DNA of 64,000 bases from Mucilaginibacter psychrotolerans (GTDB lineage: Bacteria; Bacteroidota; Bacteroidia; Sphingobacteriales; Sphingobacteriaceae), in assembly GCF_004519315.1 (NCBI RefSeq), contig NZ_SOZE01000001.1, positions 310,001-374,000 of the forward strand, given 5' to 3'. A model generated the notes under the pieces. The model saw only the letters and a list, made by a program, of their open reading frames with translations, was not told the DNA's origin and did no database searches. Below, in pieces: positions 1 to 9,715 of the stretch; position 1 is the stretch's first letter; each line of letters begins with the position of its first letter. Made by a program: the position numbers and the translations under genes.

Positions 1-575
1 TGCTGGTAAGGCGGATGGGTTACTGCAAAAGGCAACACATGCAATTTTACAGTATGGCCGGGGTACAAGGCCTTAAAATGGGCCAATGCATCTTCGCTGC
101 TTAAAATTAAAGTCTCTGCCGAGGATTGAATGGTGTGTTGATGTTTCTTAATGGTATCTATTGCTTCGGCCGTAAAAAATTCCGGTGCGAAGCTTTCCTG
201 GAAATCGGCGATCCAGTATATTTTTTTGGTAGCGAGCGATTGCTGCACGCACTCATAATACGGGAAAGCGGCATCGAGCCCTTTTATCTTTTGATTGAAT
301 ACGGTTGTCTTGAGCAATCTGTTTGCAACCTTGTTTACAAATCTGAAAAGCCTGTTGCTTTCCCCTGAACTCAATTGGAAACTGATATACGGGTAGCTGA
401 GCTTGTTTTGTGCTACCCGAACATCTGTTTGATTGGCGGCAAGGATTACGATATGCGGCTTTTCTGCATCGGGCAGGGTATCTAAGGCGTTAATCAAATT
501 CTCGATATAGTAGGAGCCGCCTATCCAAAGCTCGTTGTATGTATAGCTTAAAGCTATCCTTATTCTTTTAGCCAA
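1..575 (-). CDS. Glycosyltransferase, N-terminal part (runs off the left edge)
   Basis: An open frame of about 191 residues continues past base 1. It has no ATG near its beginning; a TTG at 573-575 gives an N-terminus starting MAKRIRIALSYTYNELWIGG, where a beta strand (IRIALSY) and a WIGGSYYIENLINAL stretch resemble the first Rossmann element of GT-B (GT4-like) glycosyltransferases. The start overlaps the end of the epimerase gene by 16 bp, so the two are probably translationally coupled. It is the last visible gene of the leftward polysaccharide operon. The catalytic C-terminal half lies outside the window, so sugar specificity cannot be judged. Confidence 0.7.
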   Translation of the reverse strand, partial: MAKRIRIALSYTYNELWIGGSYYIENLINALDTLPDAEKPHIVILAANQTDVRVAQNKLSYPYISFQLSSGESNRLFRFVNKVANRLLKTTVFNQKIKGLDAAFPYYECVQQSLATKKIYWIADFQESFAPEFFTAEAIDTIKKHQHTIQSSAETLILSSEDALAHFKALYPGHTVKLHVLPFAVTHPPYQ

Positions 576-1453
576 TTGCAGTAATCTGTAAGGCCATCTT
601 CAAAGCTTATGGTTTGATGATAGCCCAGGTTGTTTAATAATGTGGTATCGGCCTGCCAGTAAAGCGGGTCGCCCTCGCGGTTTTGGCCGCTAAAATTCAA
701 TGTGCCACCGAATTCGATATTTTGAAGAAACGATTCGGCGGCATACTTAATGGTAGTAGCGCTGCTGTTGGCAACGTTAAAAATGCGTTGCTTAGGTTGC
801 TGGTAGGCAATCAACACCCAAACAGCATTGGCAATATCCAGCACGTGTATAAATTCCCGTGTTTCGTTGCCGGTGCCGAAGAGCGTAAGGTTATCTGTTG
901 CTACAGATTTCTTATGTAAGTCCCAAAATAGCTGTTTTTTAAGGCCCCGCCCATATGCCGAAAAGAGGCGCAGTACGTAAGTCTCCAAGCCAAAGTATTG
1001 GTGATACAATGCGCACAATTCTTCGGCTTGTTTTTTATGGATGCCATAAGGCGATAGCGGCGCAAGTGTATGCGCCTCTGTAATGGGTAGGGCTTGCGGG
1101 TTACCGTACACAGCCGCGCTGGATAACTGGATAAATTTGCAGGTGGGTGCATCGTCTTTTATCGCGTTCAGCAGGGTGACCACAAGCTGCACGTTGAGCA
1201 GGTAATCCCTGAGAGGATGCTTAAAAGAATCGGGCACGGAAGCCGCACCGGCGCAGTTAATGCACCAATCGAATTGATGCTCGCCAAAAATTTGTTTAAA
1301 ATCGGCGTTACTGGCATCAATCAGGAAATATTTATCGTCATCGTACACAGCAGTTACGTCGGCTCCGTAAACATCTGCACCGTGCTGTTTTCTCAGAAAA
1401 TCTGCGCAGGCTTTGCCTATGAACCCCATGCTGCCTATTACCAGTATCTTCAT
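560..1453 (-). CDS. NAD-dependent epimerase/dehydratase (extended SDR)
   Basis: This 297-residue protein has the extended short-chain dehydrogenase layout. A GSMGFIG dinucleotide-binding loop lies at residues 7-13, an SSAAVYG strand near 111-117, and the catalytic YGIHK (Tyr136, Lys140) follows. Such enzymes epimerise, dehydrate or reduce nucleotide-activated sugars. In this setting it probably makes a nucleotide-sugar donor for the polysaccharide. The start overlaps the acyltransferase stop as TAATG, and its end overlaps the following glycosyltransferase. The exact substrate is not readable from the sequence. Confidence 0.88.
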   Translation of the reverse strand: MKILVIGSMGFIGKACADFLRKQHGADVYGADVTAVYDDDKYFLIDASNADFKQIFGEHQFDWCINCAGAASVPDSFKHPLRDYLLNVQLVVTLLNAIKDDAPTCKFIQLSSAAVYGNPQALPITEAHTLAPLSPYGIHKKQAEELCALYHQYFGLETYVLRLFSAYGRGLKKQLFWDLHKKSVATDNLTLFGTGNETREFIHVLDIANAVWVLIAYQQPKQRIFNVANSSATTIKYAAESFLQNIEFGGTLNFSGQNREGDPLYWQADTTLLNNLGYHQTISFEDGLTDYCNWLKE

Positions 1454-2076
1454 TATTTATTGAGGGTTTTGATAACCTTTGCCGGATTGCCGACTACAAG
1501 GGTATAGGCGGGTACATCTTTGGTAACCACAGCACAGGCACCCACAATGGCTCCTTCGCCAATGGTAACACCTTTTAAAATCGTAGCGTTGAAGCTCACC
1601 CACGCATAATCGTGTATAACGATAGGGGCGGTGAGCACATTACCCTTATCGCTCCAGGCACCGTTTTGCATCAGGTCTACGTAACGCTCTGCCCGCTCCA
1701 GGGCATCTAATTCGTGCGAGTTAGTATCCATAATATTCACATTATGTGATATCTGCACAAAGTTGCCGATAGTAACCGATTCGCCCGACCATATGCGCGA
1801 ATGATCGCCAACGTAGCAATTTTCGCCTATGGATATTTTGCCGCCGTACTTAAATACACTCAGCATGCCGCGTATGTGGGTATTGTTGCCAATTGCGATT
1901 TTGGTTTTGTCCTGTCCGTTTACCACTACGGCTTCCGGGTAAAAAGTAGCGCCGTTATTGGTGATATTGTATTGGATATTTTGTACCTGTTTGGCTTCTT
2001 TTACCTGCTCTATCAGATGATGCAGGTTGGTTTTATCAACAAACCAAACCAGTATGGCCTTTATAAGCTTTTTCAT
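1453..2076 (-). CDS. Hexapeptide-repeat acyltransferase (WbbJ/LbetaH family)
   Basis: A 207-residue protein with many [LIV]-G-x4 hexapeptide turns from about residue 70 to the end, typical of left-handed beta-helix acyltransferases. The DTNSHELD stretch contains the His usually placed at the active site, and the C-terminus GNPAKVIK is typical of the family. It probably O- or N-acetylates a sugar of the polysaccharide. The start overlaps the upstream glycosyltransferase by 4 bp (ATGA). Acetyl donor and acceptor are inferred from the family only. Confidence 0.87.
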   Translation of the reverse strand: MKKLIKAILVWFVDKTNLHHLIEQVKEAKQVQNIQYNITNNGATFYPEAVVVNGQDKTKIAIGNNTHIRGMLSVFKYGGKISIGENCYVGDHSRIWSGESVTIGNFVQISHNVNIMDTNSHELDALERAERYVDLMQNGAWSDKGNVLTAPIVIHDYAWVSFNATILKGVTIGEGAIVGACAVVTKDVPAYTLVVGNPAKVIKTLNK

Positions 2077-3011
2077 GATTGTGGTGTTGGTTTTTTATGG
2101 GTGATGGCTCTAAGCAGGTACCGGATTACCCTACCCGGCGAAAATTTTTGCATGGAAGCCTTCGCGGTAACTACTTGGTAAATTAGTTTCAGATATGCTA
2201 TATCAGCTTTTTCTTGAGTAGGGGCTACTAATGGGAAAGCTATAGCCCGGCTTTCGAGCCTGGCAATGGCGTTATCATCAGAATTTAAATGCGTTCCGCT
2301 TGCGAAGCCTATGTTCCTGACCAGGTTTACCGCCGGATTTATAGCCAACCCGTTGTTGATAAGGATGGTATAAAACCATTGAATATCCCAGGTATCCAGC
2401 GTGCCGTTATGAGATGCCTCGAACATGGGCAAATAGAAATCATACCAACCTTTTGTTTGTATATTTTCCCTGATTACTTTTTTAGTTTCTGATCGTGGCC
2501 AGTCTTTCATAGCCTCATCGTACAGTTTCCAGGCGCGTTTCCAGGTGGCCCAGCCCCATATGCCGCCATGGGCAAAAAAATAAGATTGCTTATCGTATTT
2601 CCAGGGCTTGCCTAAAAGGTTAGACCCCGAGACAGACATTACGCTATCGTCATCGCGGTAGCGGCTCAGCAACTCGGTGCAGTAGGGGAAGAAGGTTCTA
2701 TCGGGAAGGCAGTCATCTTCCAGTATAATACCTTCTTCTACATGATCAAAAAACCAGTCGATAGCTCTGCTTACAGCGGTTTTACAACCCAGATTTTCAT
2801 CCCTGAAGAGGGTTTTTACTTCGCAATGCCAGTCTATTTCATTTACTATCGTTCTTACTTGGGCACATAACAGGGCATCTACGGGGTTTGCAACCCTTGG
2901 TCCATCGGCTGCTATATAAAGCTGCGTGGGCTTAACTTGCCTAATTACATCGAAAACCTGTTGGGTAAGCTCGGGGCGGTTAAATACCAAAAAAAGAACG
3001 GGCGTTTGCAA
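2073..3011 (-). CDS. HlpA-like GT-A glycosyltransferase
   Basis: The 312-residue product begins with a beta strand and the phrase LVFNRPELTQQVF, followed by LYIAADGPR. This opening is shared by the GT-A proteins often labelled hemolytic protein HlpA-like, which are related to GT2/GNT-I. An acidic EDD motif (in ILEDDCLPD) would bind the metal and nucleotide sugar. No membrane segment is obvious. It lies between a GT2 gene and the acyltransferase in the polysaccharide operon and most likely adds one sugar residue. The HlpA name is historical and does not imply haemolysis. Confidence 0.82.
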   Translation of the reverse strand: MQTPVLFLVFNRPELTQQVFDVIRQVKPTQLYIAADGPRVANPVDALLCAQVRTIVNEIDWHCEVKTLFRDENLGCKTAVSRAIDWFFDHVEEGIILEDDCLPDRTFFPYCTELLSRYRDDDSVMSVSGSNLLGKPWKYDKQSYFFAHGGIWGWATWKRAWKLYDEAMKDWPRSETKKVIRENIQTKGWYDFYLPMFEASHNGTLDTWDIQWFYTILINNGLAINPAVNLVRNIGFASGTHLNSDDNAIARLESRAIAFPLVAPTQEKADIAYLKLIYQVVTAKASMQKFSPGRVIRYLLRAITHKKPTPQS

Positions 3012-3034
3012 TTGCGGTAGCTGGTTAAAAGTTG

Positions 3035-4045
3035 TTAGAGCTGGTTTATTTTGGATAAAACAGCTTTGGTATGGTAGTGGTGTTTTTTGATTTTTTTGCG
3101 ATTATAAAGCAGTGCATGGAATGTGCCCCATAATCCCATTAATTGTAGTTTGCTTTCTATTGAGGTTGATTCCCGTTTTTTAAGCGTTTTATAGACCAGC
3201 GAAATTTTTTGCCTGATGATGGCTTTTAACGAGGTAAATAACCACCCGCTAAGCACTTGCTCAATAGGCCTTTTTTCTTTATGGATAATGGCGTGATAGG
3301 TGTAAAGGAGCACGTTGGTGTAAGCCATCCAATATTTTAAACGGGCGATATATTCAATATTTTGCCTTTTGTGGGGTATAAAATGTTTGAATACCAACTG
3401 GTCATTTGCGGTTATCTTATATCCCAATAAATAGAAAATGAAACAGATTTCAACGTCTTCGCCGCAAATTAATGACGACCCTGTTCTGCCGGTAGTTATT
3501 TGTCGCCAATGATTATCTAATAAATTAGTTAAGATGCTTTTGCGGTACACCGACCCTGCCCCATAAACCCAGTGTTCCGTATCGACCCATTTTTGCGATT
3601 CATTTACGGTAACACTATGGATATACGCTTCAGGTAAAAGGACAGGCTGCTGTGGTTCAATAATACCCAAGCCACCCAAAGCGCCGATATTACTGTCTGC
3701 ATGCATTAAATCAAAAGCAGTTTGAATATAGTTACTATTTAGCCAGTTGTCATCGTCGCATGTTATCAGGTATTCGAACTTTGAGTGCGTTACGCCCATT
3801 TCAAAAGCATAGTTTTTGCCAGGTTTGGGCTGATGTAATACTTCAAAGCCTACTCCTTTACAACCTTGAACCTTCCATAGCTCACGTGCCACGTTGGATG
3901 TTTCATCTGTAGATGCGTTATCTATCACAATAATCTCCCATGCAATGTGCTCAGATACTTGCTGAACCGCCAGGTGTTTTAAAGTTTCGGGCAGCCGCTC
4001 GGCACTATTGTAACAGCAAATAATTACAGTTACGCCTATTTCCAT
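3035..4045 (-). CDS. Glycosyltransferase family 2
   Basis: A 336-residue GT-A enzyme. The N-terminal VTVIICCYNSAERL and the IDNAST nucleotide-binding loop are canonical for GT2, and the DDD metal-binding triplet is at residues 97-99. The C-terminal third (after about 240) is basic and may contact the membrane or the lipid-linked acceptor. The gene is separated by 23 bp from the downstream HlpA-like gene and by 15 bp from the upstream GT4 gene, consistent with one transcript. Donor sugar unknown. Confidence 0.88.
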   Translation of the reverse strand: MEIGVTVIICCYNSAERLPETLKHLAVQQVSEHIAWEIIVIDNASTDETSNVARELWKVQGCKGVGFEVLHQPKPGKNYAFEMGVTHSKFEYLITCDDDNWLNSNYIQTAFDLMHADSNIGALGGLGIIEPQQPVLLPEAYIHSVTVNESQKWVDTEHWVYGAGSVYRKSILTNLLDNHWRQITTGRTGSSLICGEDVEICFIFYLLGYKITANDQLVFKHFIPHKRQNIEYIARLKYWMAYTNVLLYTYHAIIHKEKRPIEQVLSGWLFTSLKAIIRQKISLVYKTLKKRESTSIESKLQLMGLWGTFHALLYNRKKIKKHHYHTKAVLSKINQL

Positions 4046-4060
4046 GCAGATGTGAAATAA

Positions 4061-5176
4061 TTATGCATAAACTTCGTCCATTTTGCGCTTAAAGGCATCG
4101 TAAGTAAATGTTTGCAAATACTTACTGCGGGAGTTGCGGCCGTACTGGCGGCACAGTCCATCATCGTCAACCAGGCCTATAATCGCATTTACATGCGCCT
4201 GTATATCGGTTGCGCCTACTAAGCGCCCGTTATACCCATCTTCAACAGATTCGGGTAGGCCGCCTGTATCAGATACTACACAAGGTAGTCCGTGGCTCAT
4301 TGCCTCCACAACGGCGATGCCGTGAGTCTCGTAAAGACTGGGTTGATAATAGATGGCTGTATTTTTTAAATATTCGCCGGGCTGGGTAACTAAGCCCTTA
4401 AAGGTTATACGGTCATCTTCATATGTTGCCTGCGCATAATAATCAAGTAACGGTCCGTTGCCCAGCCATTGAAAGCGAGCTTGCGGGCGAGCAGCAGTAA
4501 CGCGTTTGGCTACTTCCAGCCAGGTTGCCGGGTTTTTATATTCAATTAGCTGCCCCAGCGTGGTGATGGTTTTTGTGTTTTGTACATACTCCATATCGCT
4601 ATCGCACTGTGTGCTATCCATACCGACGCAATTATAAACTACCATTACAAAAGCTTGCCTATCGGGTGCTATTTCCCAGTTTTGGCACAAGGTGTTTTTA
4701 TTGGCGTTTGATACTGTAATAATCTTTTTCCGCTTGCCTAATGTATGGTTACAGGTATATGGCGTAAAGGAGGTATGGCGTTTTACGGGCGTGGTATGTA
4801 AAATATAATACACCTTGCAAAAAGGTAGCCATAGCAGGTAAAGGTGTTTCTCGGGCACGGTGGCGCAGATAGTAATATCGGCAAAGGCATTCACCGCGCT
4901 TAACGCTTGCAGCACTATTATCGATCGTATGATGAAGAAAAGCTCCTTTACATTAGTGGTAAAGTTATATTGTAAATGTGCGTGCGGGTGTATGCCTGGT
5001 TGTATTCTTACCTTTAAATCGTTCGCCCCCTCAATATTTTTTAACAGCGCCAGCTGGCTTTTATCTTCTAATAGTAGCAGCACATTCTCGGCTCCCAGGT
5101 ATTCTATCAAAGTTTTCAGATGCGCGTTGCTACCTCCGAATGCATAAAGCGTAGCAATGATGATATGTTTCTTCAA
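4061..5176 (-). CDS. Glycosyltransferase family 4 (GT-B)
   Basis: A 371-residue retaining glycosyltransferase. An N-terminal GGSNAHL loop is followed by a C-terminal donor-binding domain with the GT4 EX7E signature (E283 to E291, in ETHGIAVVE) and a GLPCVVSDTGGLPE stretch that contacts the nucleotide. Full family length. It sits inside the polysaccharide operon, with a 32-bp gap to the upstream GT2 gene. Probably cytoplasmic or peripheral, building the repeat unit. Confidence 0.88.
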   Translation of the reverse strand: MKKHIIIATLYAFGGSNAHLKTLIEYLGAENVLLLLEDKSQLALLKNIEGANDLKVRIQPGIHPHAHLQYNFTTNVKELFFIIRSIIVLQALSAVNAFADITICATVPEKHLYLLWLPFCKVYYILHTTPVKRHTSFTPYTCNHTLGKRKKIITVSNANKNTLCQNWEIAPDRQAFVMVVYNCVGMDSTQCDSDMEYVQNTKTITTLGQLIEYKNPATWLEVAKRVTAARPQARFQWLGNGPLLDYYAQATYEDDRITFKGLVTQPGEYLKNTAIYYQPSLYETHGIAVVEAMSHGLPCVVSDTGGLPESVEDGYNGRLVGATDIQAHVNAIIGLVDDDGLCRQYGRNSRSKYLQTFTYDAFKRKMDEVYA

Positions 5177-5208
5177 CTTGGTGAGTGAGGCGTTGCCTCA
5201 TGGTGAGT

Positions 5209-6117
5209 TTAATAAAGCCTGATGACGATTTTCCTTAGATGGCGCATCGGCAGTAGGAAGCTAAGGCTGTAAAATAAGGCAGCGAGATGTAAGGGAAAAA
5301 CCTGCTTAATCAATGCCCTGAATCTTTTTGGTGTCCTGTCGTAGCCATTGTACAACCAGTATTTGATTTTTTCTCTGGCTATTTTTCGCGCTTCATTTGT
5401 ATATCCATGATTCTTGCTGCCAAAATCCTTTATAATCTGAATGAGTTCGAAGGTGGCGTGCCTGTCTTTTGCGGTTATAGAATTATCATGCATACGATAG
5501 AGCGACAACGGGGCAGCTATAGACTGAAATGTATGCCCCATGCCCAACATCCTCAGCCACATTTCATAATCTTCGGCCACTTTGATGTCCGTAAATTTAC
5601 CGGCACTGATTATAGCTTCTCGTTTGACCAAGACAGTTAGGTTGGGGATTTGGTTATAGTTGAGGAAAGTAATGATACCCTCTCTGCCTTTGTAAATAGC
5701 ATTGCCCACCTGCATGGTGGTAGTTTTGTTTACATCCAATTCGTTATTGAAAACGGAATAGTTAGTAAATAAGAGCTCAACGTTGGCCGCTTTTAAAGCG
5801 CTAACCGAAACTTCAAGTTTTTCTTTAAGCCACAAATCATCTGCATCCAAAAAAGCGATATATTCTCCCTTGCTTGTTGCTATGCCTGCATTTTTTGCAT
5901 TTCCCTGCCCGCTGTTCTGCTGAGAAATAGATTTGATCCGAGCATCCTGCTGCTTGTATTGCTTAATTATGTTGCCTGTATTGTCGTTAGAACCATCATC
6001 TATTACAATCAGCTCCCAATTAGTATAGGTTTGATTCATCACGCTTTCTATACTTTCGGCAATATATTTTTGTGCGTTGTAAGCCGGCATTATAACCGAT
6101 ACCAGCGGGCTATTCAT
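5209..6117 (-). CDS. Glycosyltransferase family 2
   Basis: GT2 enzyme of 302 residues when started at ATG 6115-6117, which gives the usual N-terminus MNSPLVSVIMPAYNAQ. The frame stays open for 47 more codons upstream, but that extension lies inside the fucosyltransferase gene and is not family-like. Key motifs are the IDDGSNDNT loop and the DAD metal site at residues 91-93. The chosen start overlaps the fucosyltransferase stop by 8 bp. The basic, hydrophobic C-terminus may be membrane-associated. Confidence 0.88.
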   Translation of the reverse strand: MNSPLVSVIMPAYNAQKYIAESIESVMNQTYTNWELIVIDDGSNDNTGNIIKQYKQQDARIKSISQQNSGQGNAKNAGIATSKGEYIAFLDADDLWLKEKLEVSVSALKAANVELLFTNYSVFNNELDVNKTTTMQVGNAIYKGREGIITFLNYNQIPNLTVLVKREAIISAGKFTDIKVAEDYEMWLRMLGMGHTFQSIAAPLSLYRMHDNSITAKDRHATFELIQIIKDFGSKNHGYTNEARKIAREKIKYWLYNGYDRTPKRFRALIKQVFPLHLAALFYSLSFLLPMRHLRKIVIRLY

Positions 6118-7000
6118 ATCGTAAAACAGTCCATTGACTGGGGACAATGTCGTTGATATCGAACTCGAATGGTGGTACAAACCAGTTGTAAGGGGCAAAC
6201 ACATCGCCCCTGCGAGTTGAAAGCCAGGCACCCCACCAACTAAAACTGCTGTTGGCAATTATATGATGTTTGCAATAAGTCATCAACGCCATGTCTTTCC
6301 AACTATGTTCTGCAGAATTGCGTTCTATGAAAATCACCTCTAACCCATCGGTGTTCACGTTTTTTTTTGCCCAAGGCACGTCATCAGAAAATACAAAAAC
6401 TACAAGGTGCCCGTAACGGCTCTTTAATATATCTAATGCTTTATGATAATAGGAAAGCGGGAGAATACCATGAATACTGTTGATGTTTGGTATTAAATAA
6501 TCGCCCCGGCGGATATGGAAGTTCACAGCATTTTCTGCGCTGAGCATTTTTGATGCAATCAGCTTGTTATCCTCATCCAATGGCGGGAATTCAAATTCCG
6601 ATAGGATAGCTTGTCGTTTATCGCTAAAATATTTTTCAGATTGGAAGTATCCATCAAGATACAAATGCTGGCTTTTCACATATTCGGTAAATGATATATA
6701 GCCAGTACCCTGGTGATGCAAGTGCTGAAAAAGCGGTTTAAGCCTTGCCCTAATTGCCTTTATAAGGAAAGACTTTCCAGTAAAAATTGCGTAACGTAAG
6801 CCACTCGCTCTACTACTTTTAAGATTTTTAAATATGTGGAGTTCATAACTCCTGGCAATAAATGACTCAGTGTCCTTAGCATTTTCTGTATAGAACTTCG
6901 TGTCGAGGTAAACTGTTTCGTTGGGTTTTGCCAAACCTCGGGCCGCACTGTACTGAAACATTTGGTTCCCTAAGCCACCATATAATTTTGCAACTATCAA
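6110..7000 (-). CDS. Alpha-1,2-fucosyltransferase-like enzyme (GT11)
   Basis: The 296-residue protein has the hallmarks of GT11: an N-terminal YGGLGNQMFQY segment, the GDP-fucose-binding HIRRGDY (His162 to Tyr168) and a C-terminal ANSSFSWWGAWL motif. GT11 enzymes transfer L-fucose from GDP-fucose in alpha-1,2 linkage, so the polymer probably carries fucose. No GDP-fucose synthesis genes are visible in the window. It lies between an FkbM methyltransferase gene and a GT2 gene in the operon. Confidence 0.9.
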   Translation of the reverse strand: MIVAKLYGGLGNQMFQYSAARGLAKPNETVYLDTKFYTENAKDTESFIARSYELHIFKNLKSSRASGLRYAIFTGKSFLIKAIRARLKPLFQHLHHQGTGYISFTEYVKSQHLYLDGYFQSEKYFSDKRQAILSEFEFPPLDEDNKLIASKMLSAENAVNFHIRRGDYLIPNINSIHGILPLSYYHKALDILKSRYGHLVVFVFSDDVPWAKKNVNTDGLEVIFIERNSAEHSWKDMALMTYCKHHIIANSSFSWWGAWLSTRRGDVFAPYNWFVPPFEFDINDIVPSQWTVLRYE

Positions 7001-7021
7001 TTGACTGGTGTAATTAGTTGT

Positions 7022-7861
7022 TTAACCAAAAAAGAGTTTGCGTTCGCGTGGAACGAAAATAACATTACTTATTTTATGCGTCTGGAAATTGGCTTGCTCA
7101 ATCAGTGCCAAATCTTGTTCATCTTCCGGTATACCGAAAATGCTGTAGTCGTCAAGCATCAGCACCGATAAAAGTTCCTCTTTCGCATAACCAGCATCAT
7201 TGGATGTATTTTCAGAGTACTCCATCAAAATGGTTGGCCGGTGCTTTAAGATGGTTTTTGCCGCGCCTCCTAGTACAAGCAACTCTGCGCCTTCCACATC
7301 AATTTTAATGATATTTGGCGAAGAGACAACGCCTTTTTCAATCAGGTTGTCAAGCGTGTCTAATTTTATCAGTTCTACACCGATTTTTTTTAAGCTGTGT
7401 TCTTTCGGGATTTTCCTTTCAAAAATAGAATTATTGCCGCTGGAGTTATAAATATTGATACTGAGCTGGCCAGGCGCATTAGATAAACCTAGGTTAAAAG
7501 GCACGGCGTTACGTATTCCATTTCTTTTAAAATTACGTTTTAGTAGCGAAAAAGTGCCTTTTACAGGCTCGAACGAAAATACATTTTTGCATTGAGCAGC
7601 GTATCGAGTGCTGAAATAGCCGCAATTTGCGCCAACATCTATCAGTACCGGTTGATGATAGCTTTTTACAACCTCATCTAAAAAGTAGATCACATTTTTT
7701 TCGTAATAATCTCCTGAAGAAAATGCCCAAGCCAGGTCTGTGGTCACAAGAAATCTTAGGTTATTACGTGGAATACGTATTTCCGTACAGTTTTTATTTA
7801 AAAGTTTAAACTTGATTGTACTTGCTTTTTTTAAACCCCTGTTGTAAAATTTCGAAAACAT
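7022..7861 (-). CDS. FkbM-family SAM-dependent methyltransferase
   Basis: This 279-residue protein has the FkbM layout: motif I LIDVGANCGYFS (Gly77 region, SAM binding), an EPV acidic loop, and the IKIDVEGAELLVLGG signature in the second half. FkbM-type enzymes methylate hydroxyl groups and are frequent in polysaccharide loci, where they cap or decorate sugars. Gaps of about 20 bp separate it from its neighbours. The methyl-accepting sugar cannot be inferred. Confidence 0.87.
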   Translation of the reverse strand: MFSKFYNRGLKKASTIKFKLLNKNCTEIRIPRNNLRFLVTTDLAWAFSSGDYYEKNVIYFLDEVVKSYHQPVLIDVGANCGYFSTRYAAQCKNVFSFEPVKGTFSLLKRNFKRNGIRNAVPFNLGLSNAPGQLSINIYNSSGNNSIFERKIPKEHSLKKIGVELIKLDTLDNLIEKGVVSSPNIIKIDVEGAELLVLGGAAKTILKHRPTILMEYSENTSNDAGYAKEELLSVLMLDDYSIFGIPEDEQDLALIEQANFQTHKISNVIFVPRERKLFFG

Positions 7862-7880
7862 TAAACCTATATTCTTAGTT

Positions 7881-8888
7881 TTAACTGGATACTACCTGGC
7901 AGATTTTCCCTTTAATCCTGGAAAAAATGTGAATCAATTTATCAATGGCAGGAATTTTGATATTCATTATTTGGAATAATGCTGTAATCGATTGATAAGG
8001 CGATAAACCAAATTTTTTGTGATAAAGGGTAAATATCCGATAAGTTGAATTAATATTGAAGCCTTTGTAGTGGCAAACCATCACCATATTCAAATTGCTT
8101 CTCAAAGCCTCTTTGATCATTTCATAAGTGATAACAGACTTGGATGTTTTTAGATATTGAAAGTGATTTAGCGCCCATTCAACAAAATGCAAATGCCCAA
8201 TGATCATTTTGTGTTTCTGACTGGAGGCTGCTGATGAAATATTTAAACCGCTATAACGCCAATATACTTTTGCGTCGGGAATAATTTGAATACCCTTATC
8301 ATGTGAAAATAAAATTGAAGTGGCCCAATCTGCGCCTTGTGCAAACTCTGTAAATACAAAACCACCGCATTTATCATAAATCTCTCTGGAAAATATGTGA
8401 TCGGGCATTGAATTGCCACGTTTGCCTTTTAATAAATAAAAAGCCATAGACGCTGAACTTTCTTTTTCCGGGCCAATTGGACATTCGTGAAGAACAGAGT
8501 CATTTTTGTCAATTGTAACAGTGTTGAATCTGCAAACATCAAAATCATTGTTTTTATTTTCTAATGCGAGGTAAAAATTCTCGACGCAATTTTCGTCCAT
8601 GATATCGTCATCAGAAAAGAGACAAATCCAATTTTCGCCTTTTGTGAGACCTACACACCTATTCCACTGTAATACCAAATTTTCTGCTCCGATATTATTT
8701 TCGAACCGCGTGTAATAAATTCGCAGCGAACCCTTGTACCTGTTTATGATTTCTGACAAGGCAAAGGGGCTGTTGTCATCCCCAATATAAACCGTGAAAT
8801 TTTTATTTGTTTGGCGAGCAAGAGAGTTTAAAGTTTTATCGAAAAACTGGTGTTTGTAAGCTGGAATTACAATTGCGAGTTCACTCAT
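7881..8888 (-). CDS. Glycosyltransferase family 2
   Basis: A 335-residue GT2 protein with an N-terminal LAIVIPAYKHQFF strand, a GDDNS nucleotide loop and the SDDD metal-binding site in LFSDDDIMDE. The region after about residue 230 is basic and of unknown role. The start overlaps the upstream methyltransferase stop by 4 bp (ATGA), so the two are probably co-translated. Base composition here is more AT-rich than the flanking genes, which is common in the variable part of polysaccharide loci. Confidence 0.86.
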   Translation of the reverse strand: MSELAIVIPAYKHQFFDKTLNSLARQTNKNFTVYIGDDNSPFALSEIINRYKGSLRIYYTRFENNIGAENLVLQWNRCVGLTKGENWICLFSDDDIMDENCVENFYLALENKNNDFDVCRFNTVTIDKNDSVLHECPIGPEKESSASMAFYLLKGKRGNSMPDHIFSREIYDKCGGFVFTEFAQGADWATSILFSHDKGIQIIPDAKVYWRYSGLNISSAASSQKHKMIIGHLHFVEWALNHFQYLKTSKSVITYEMIKEALRSNLNMVMVCHYKGFNINSTYRIFTLYHKKFGLSPYQSITALFQIMNIKIPAIDKLIHIFSRIKGKICQVVSS

Positions 8889-9715
8889 TTGGCTTTTGCT
8901 ATCACGATTTGATAGCCGTATCGTAATGTGCCTAGTTCTTCTTTTGCGTACTGTTGCGTAAATTCTTCTATTGCTGAAAAAATTGTTGTTGCCTGAGAAT
9001 CAGGAACAAGTACGGGGGCTTCTGTGCCCAAAAATGTTCTTTTAATTTTGTTAGTAATGCGTCGGGAAAGGTCGTTTTTCCGTTGTATCGAGGGCGTATT
9101 TATTTTTGGATAGAGTTGTACATAAACTTTTTCGATGTCAAATAGATCTTCCAATATTGCTTGAAATTCCATAAACCCCCATTCCTGCACGTGGTGGGGG
9201 TTGTCTGGATACTCGTTTAAGGGCAGTGATGAAATTGGCGTTGATACTATGAAGAGTCCATCGCTTTTTAAACACTTACTTACATTTACGAGGAATGCTT
9301 TGTAGTTCGTTAAATGTTCTATCGTTTCAAAACTAACTACGACGTCGAATTCATTGGTAAGTTCGAACGTTTGTACATCGGCGACCTTAAAGTTGATGTT
9401 GCTGGCGCCGTTGCGGTGATTGGCATACCTAAGTGCTTCTGGTTGGATATCAAAGCCTGTTACATGCATTGCCGCACCAACAGTAGCCATTATGTTACTC
9501 CCTTTGCCGGTGCCACAGGCCACATCAAGAACTTTTTTGCCTCGTATATATTTGCAGGCAAGTTTGTATCGTTCGGAGTGGGAGAATTCTGTTATTTCTC
9601 TTAAAAAACCAGGCACCCAACGTTCCGACTCTCCTCTTAGTAATAAATTCGCAAGCGTGTTTAACTCGTATTGTAAACAAAAGACCTCTTCAGCTAAATT
9701 GTTTTTTTCAGTCAT
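8885..9715 (-). CDS. Class I SAM-dependent methyltransferase
   Basis: A 276-residue protein whose residues 62-74 (VLDVACGTGKGSN) form the glycine-rich SAM-binding motif I, followed by a Methyltransf_11-type fold (VVSFETIEHL). Proteins of this type beside Wzt genes can methylate the growing or terminal sugar, which in O-antigen systems can stop chain growth. Its start lies 8 bp inside the end of the Wzt-like gene. Capping of a chain read by Wzt is an inference from this context. Confidence 0.85.
   Translation of the reverse strand: MTEKNNLAEEVFCLQYELNTLANLLLRGESERWVPGFLREITEFSHSERYKLACKYIRGKKVLDVACGTGKGSNIMATVGAAMHVTGFDIQPEALRYANHRNGASNINFKVADVQTFELTNEFDVVVSFETIEHLTNYKAFLVNVSKCLKSDGLFIVSTPISSLPLNEYPDNPHHVQEWGFMEFQAILEDLFDIEKVYVQLYPKINTPSIQRKNDLSRRITNKIKRTFLGTEAPVLVPDSQATTIFSAIEEFTQQYAKEELGTLRYGYQIVIAKAK

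Noticed and set aside
6118..6258. Longer N-terminus of the GT2 gene ending at 5209
   Set aside because: The 47 extra codons lie within the fucosyltransferase gene and have no GT2 similarity; the internal ATG gives the canonical start.
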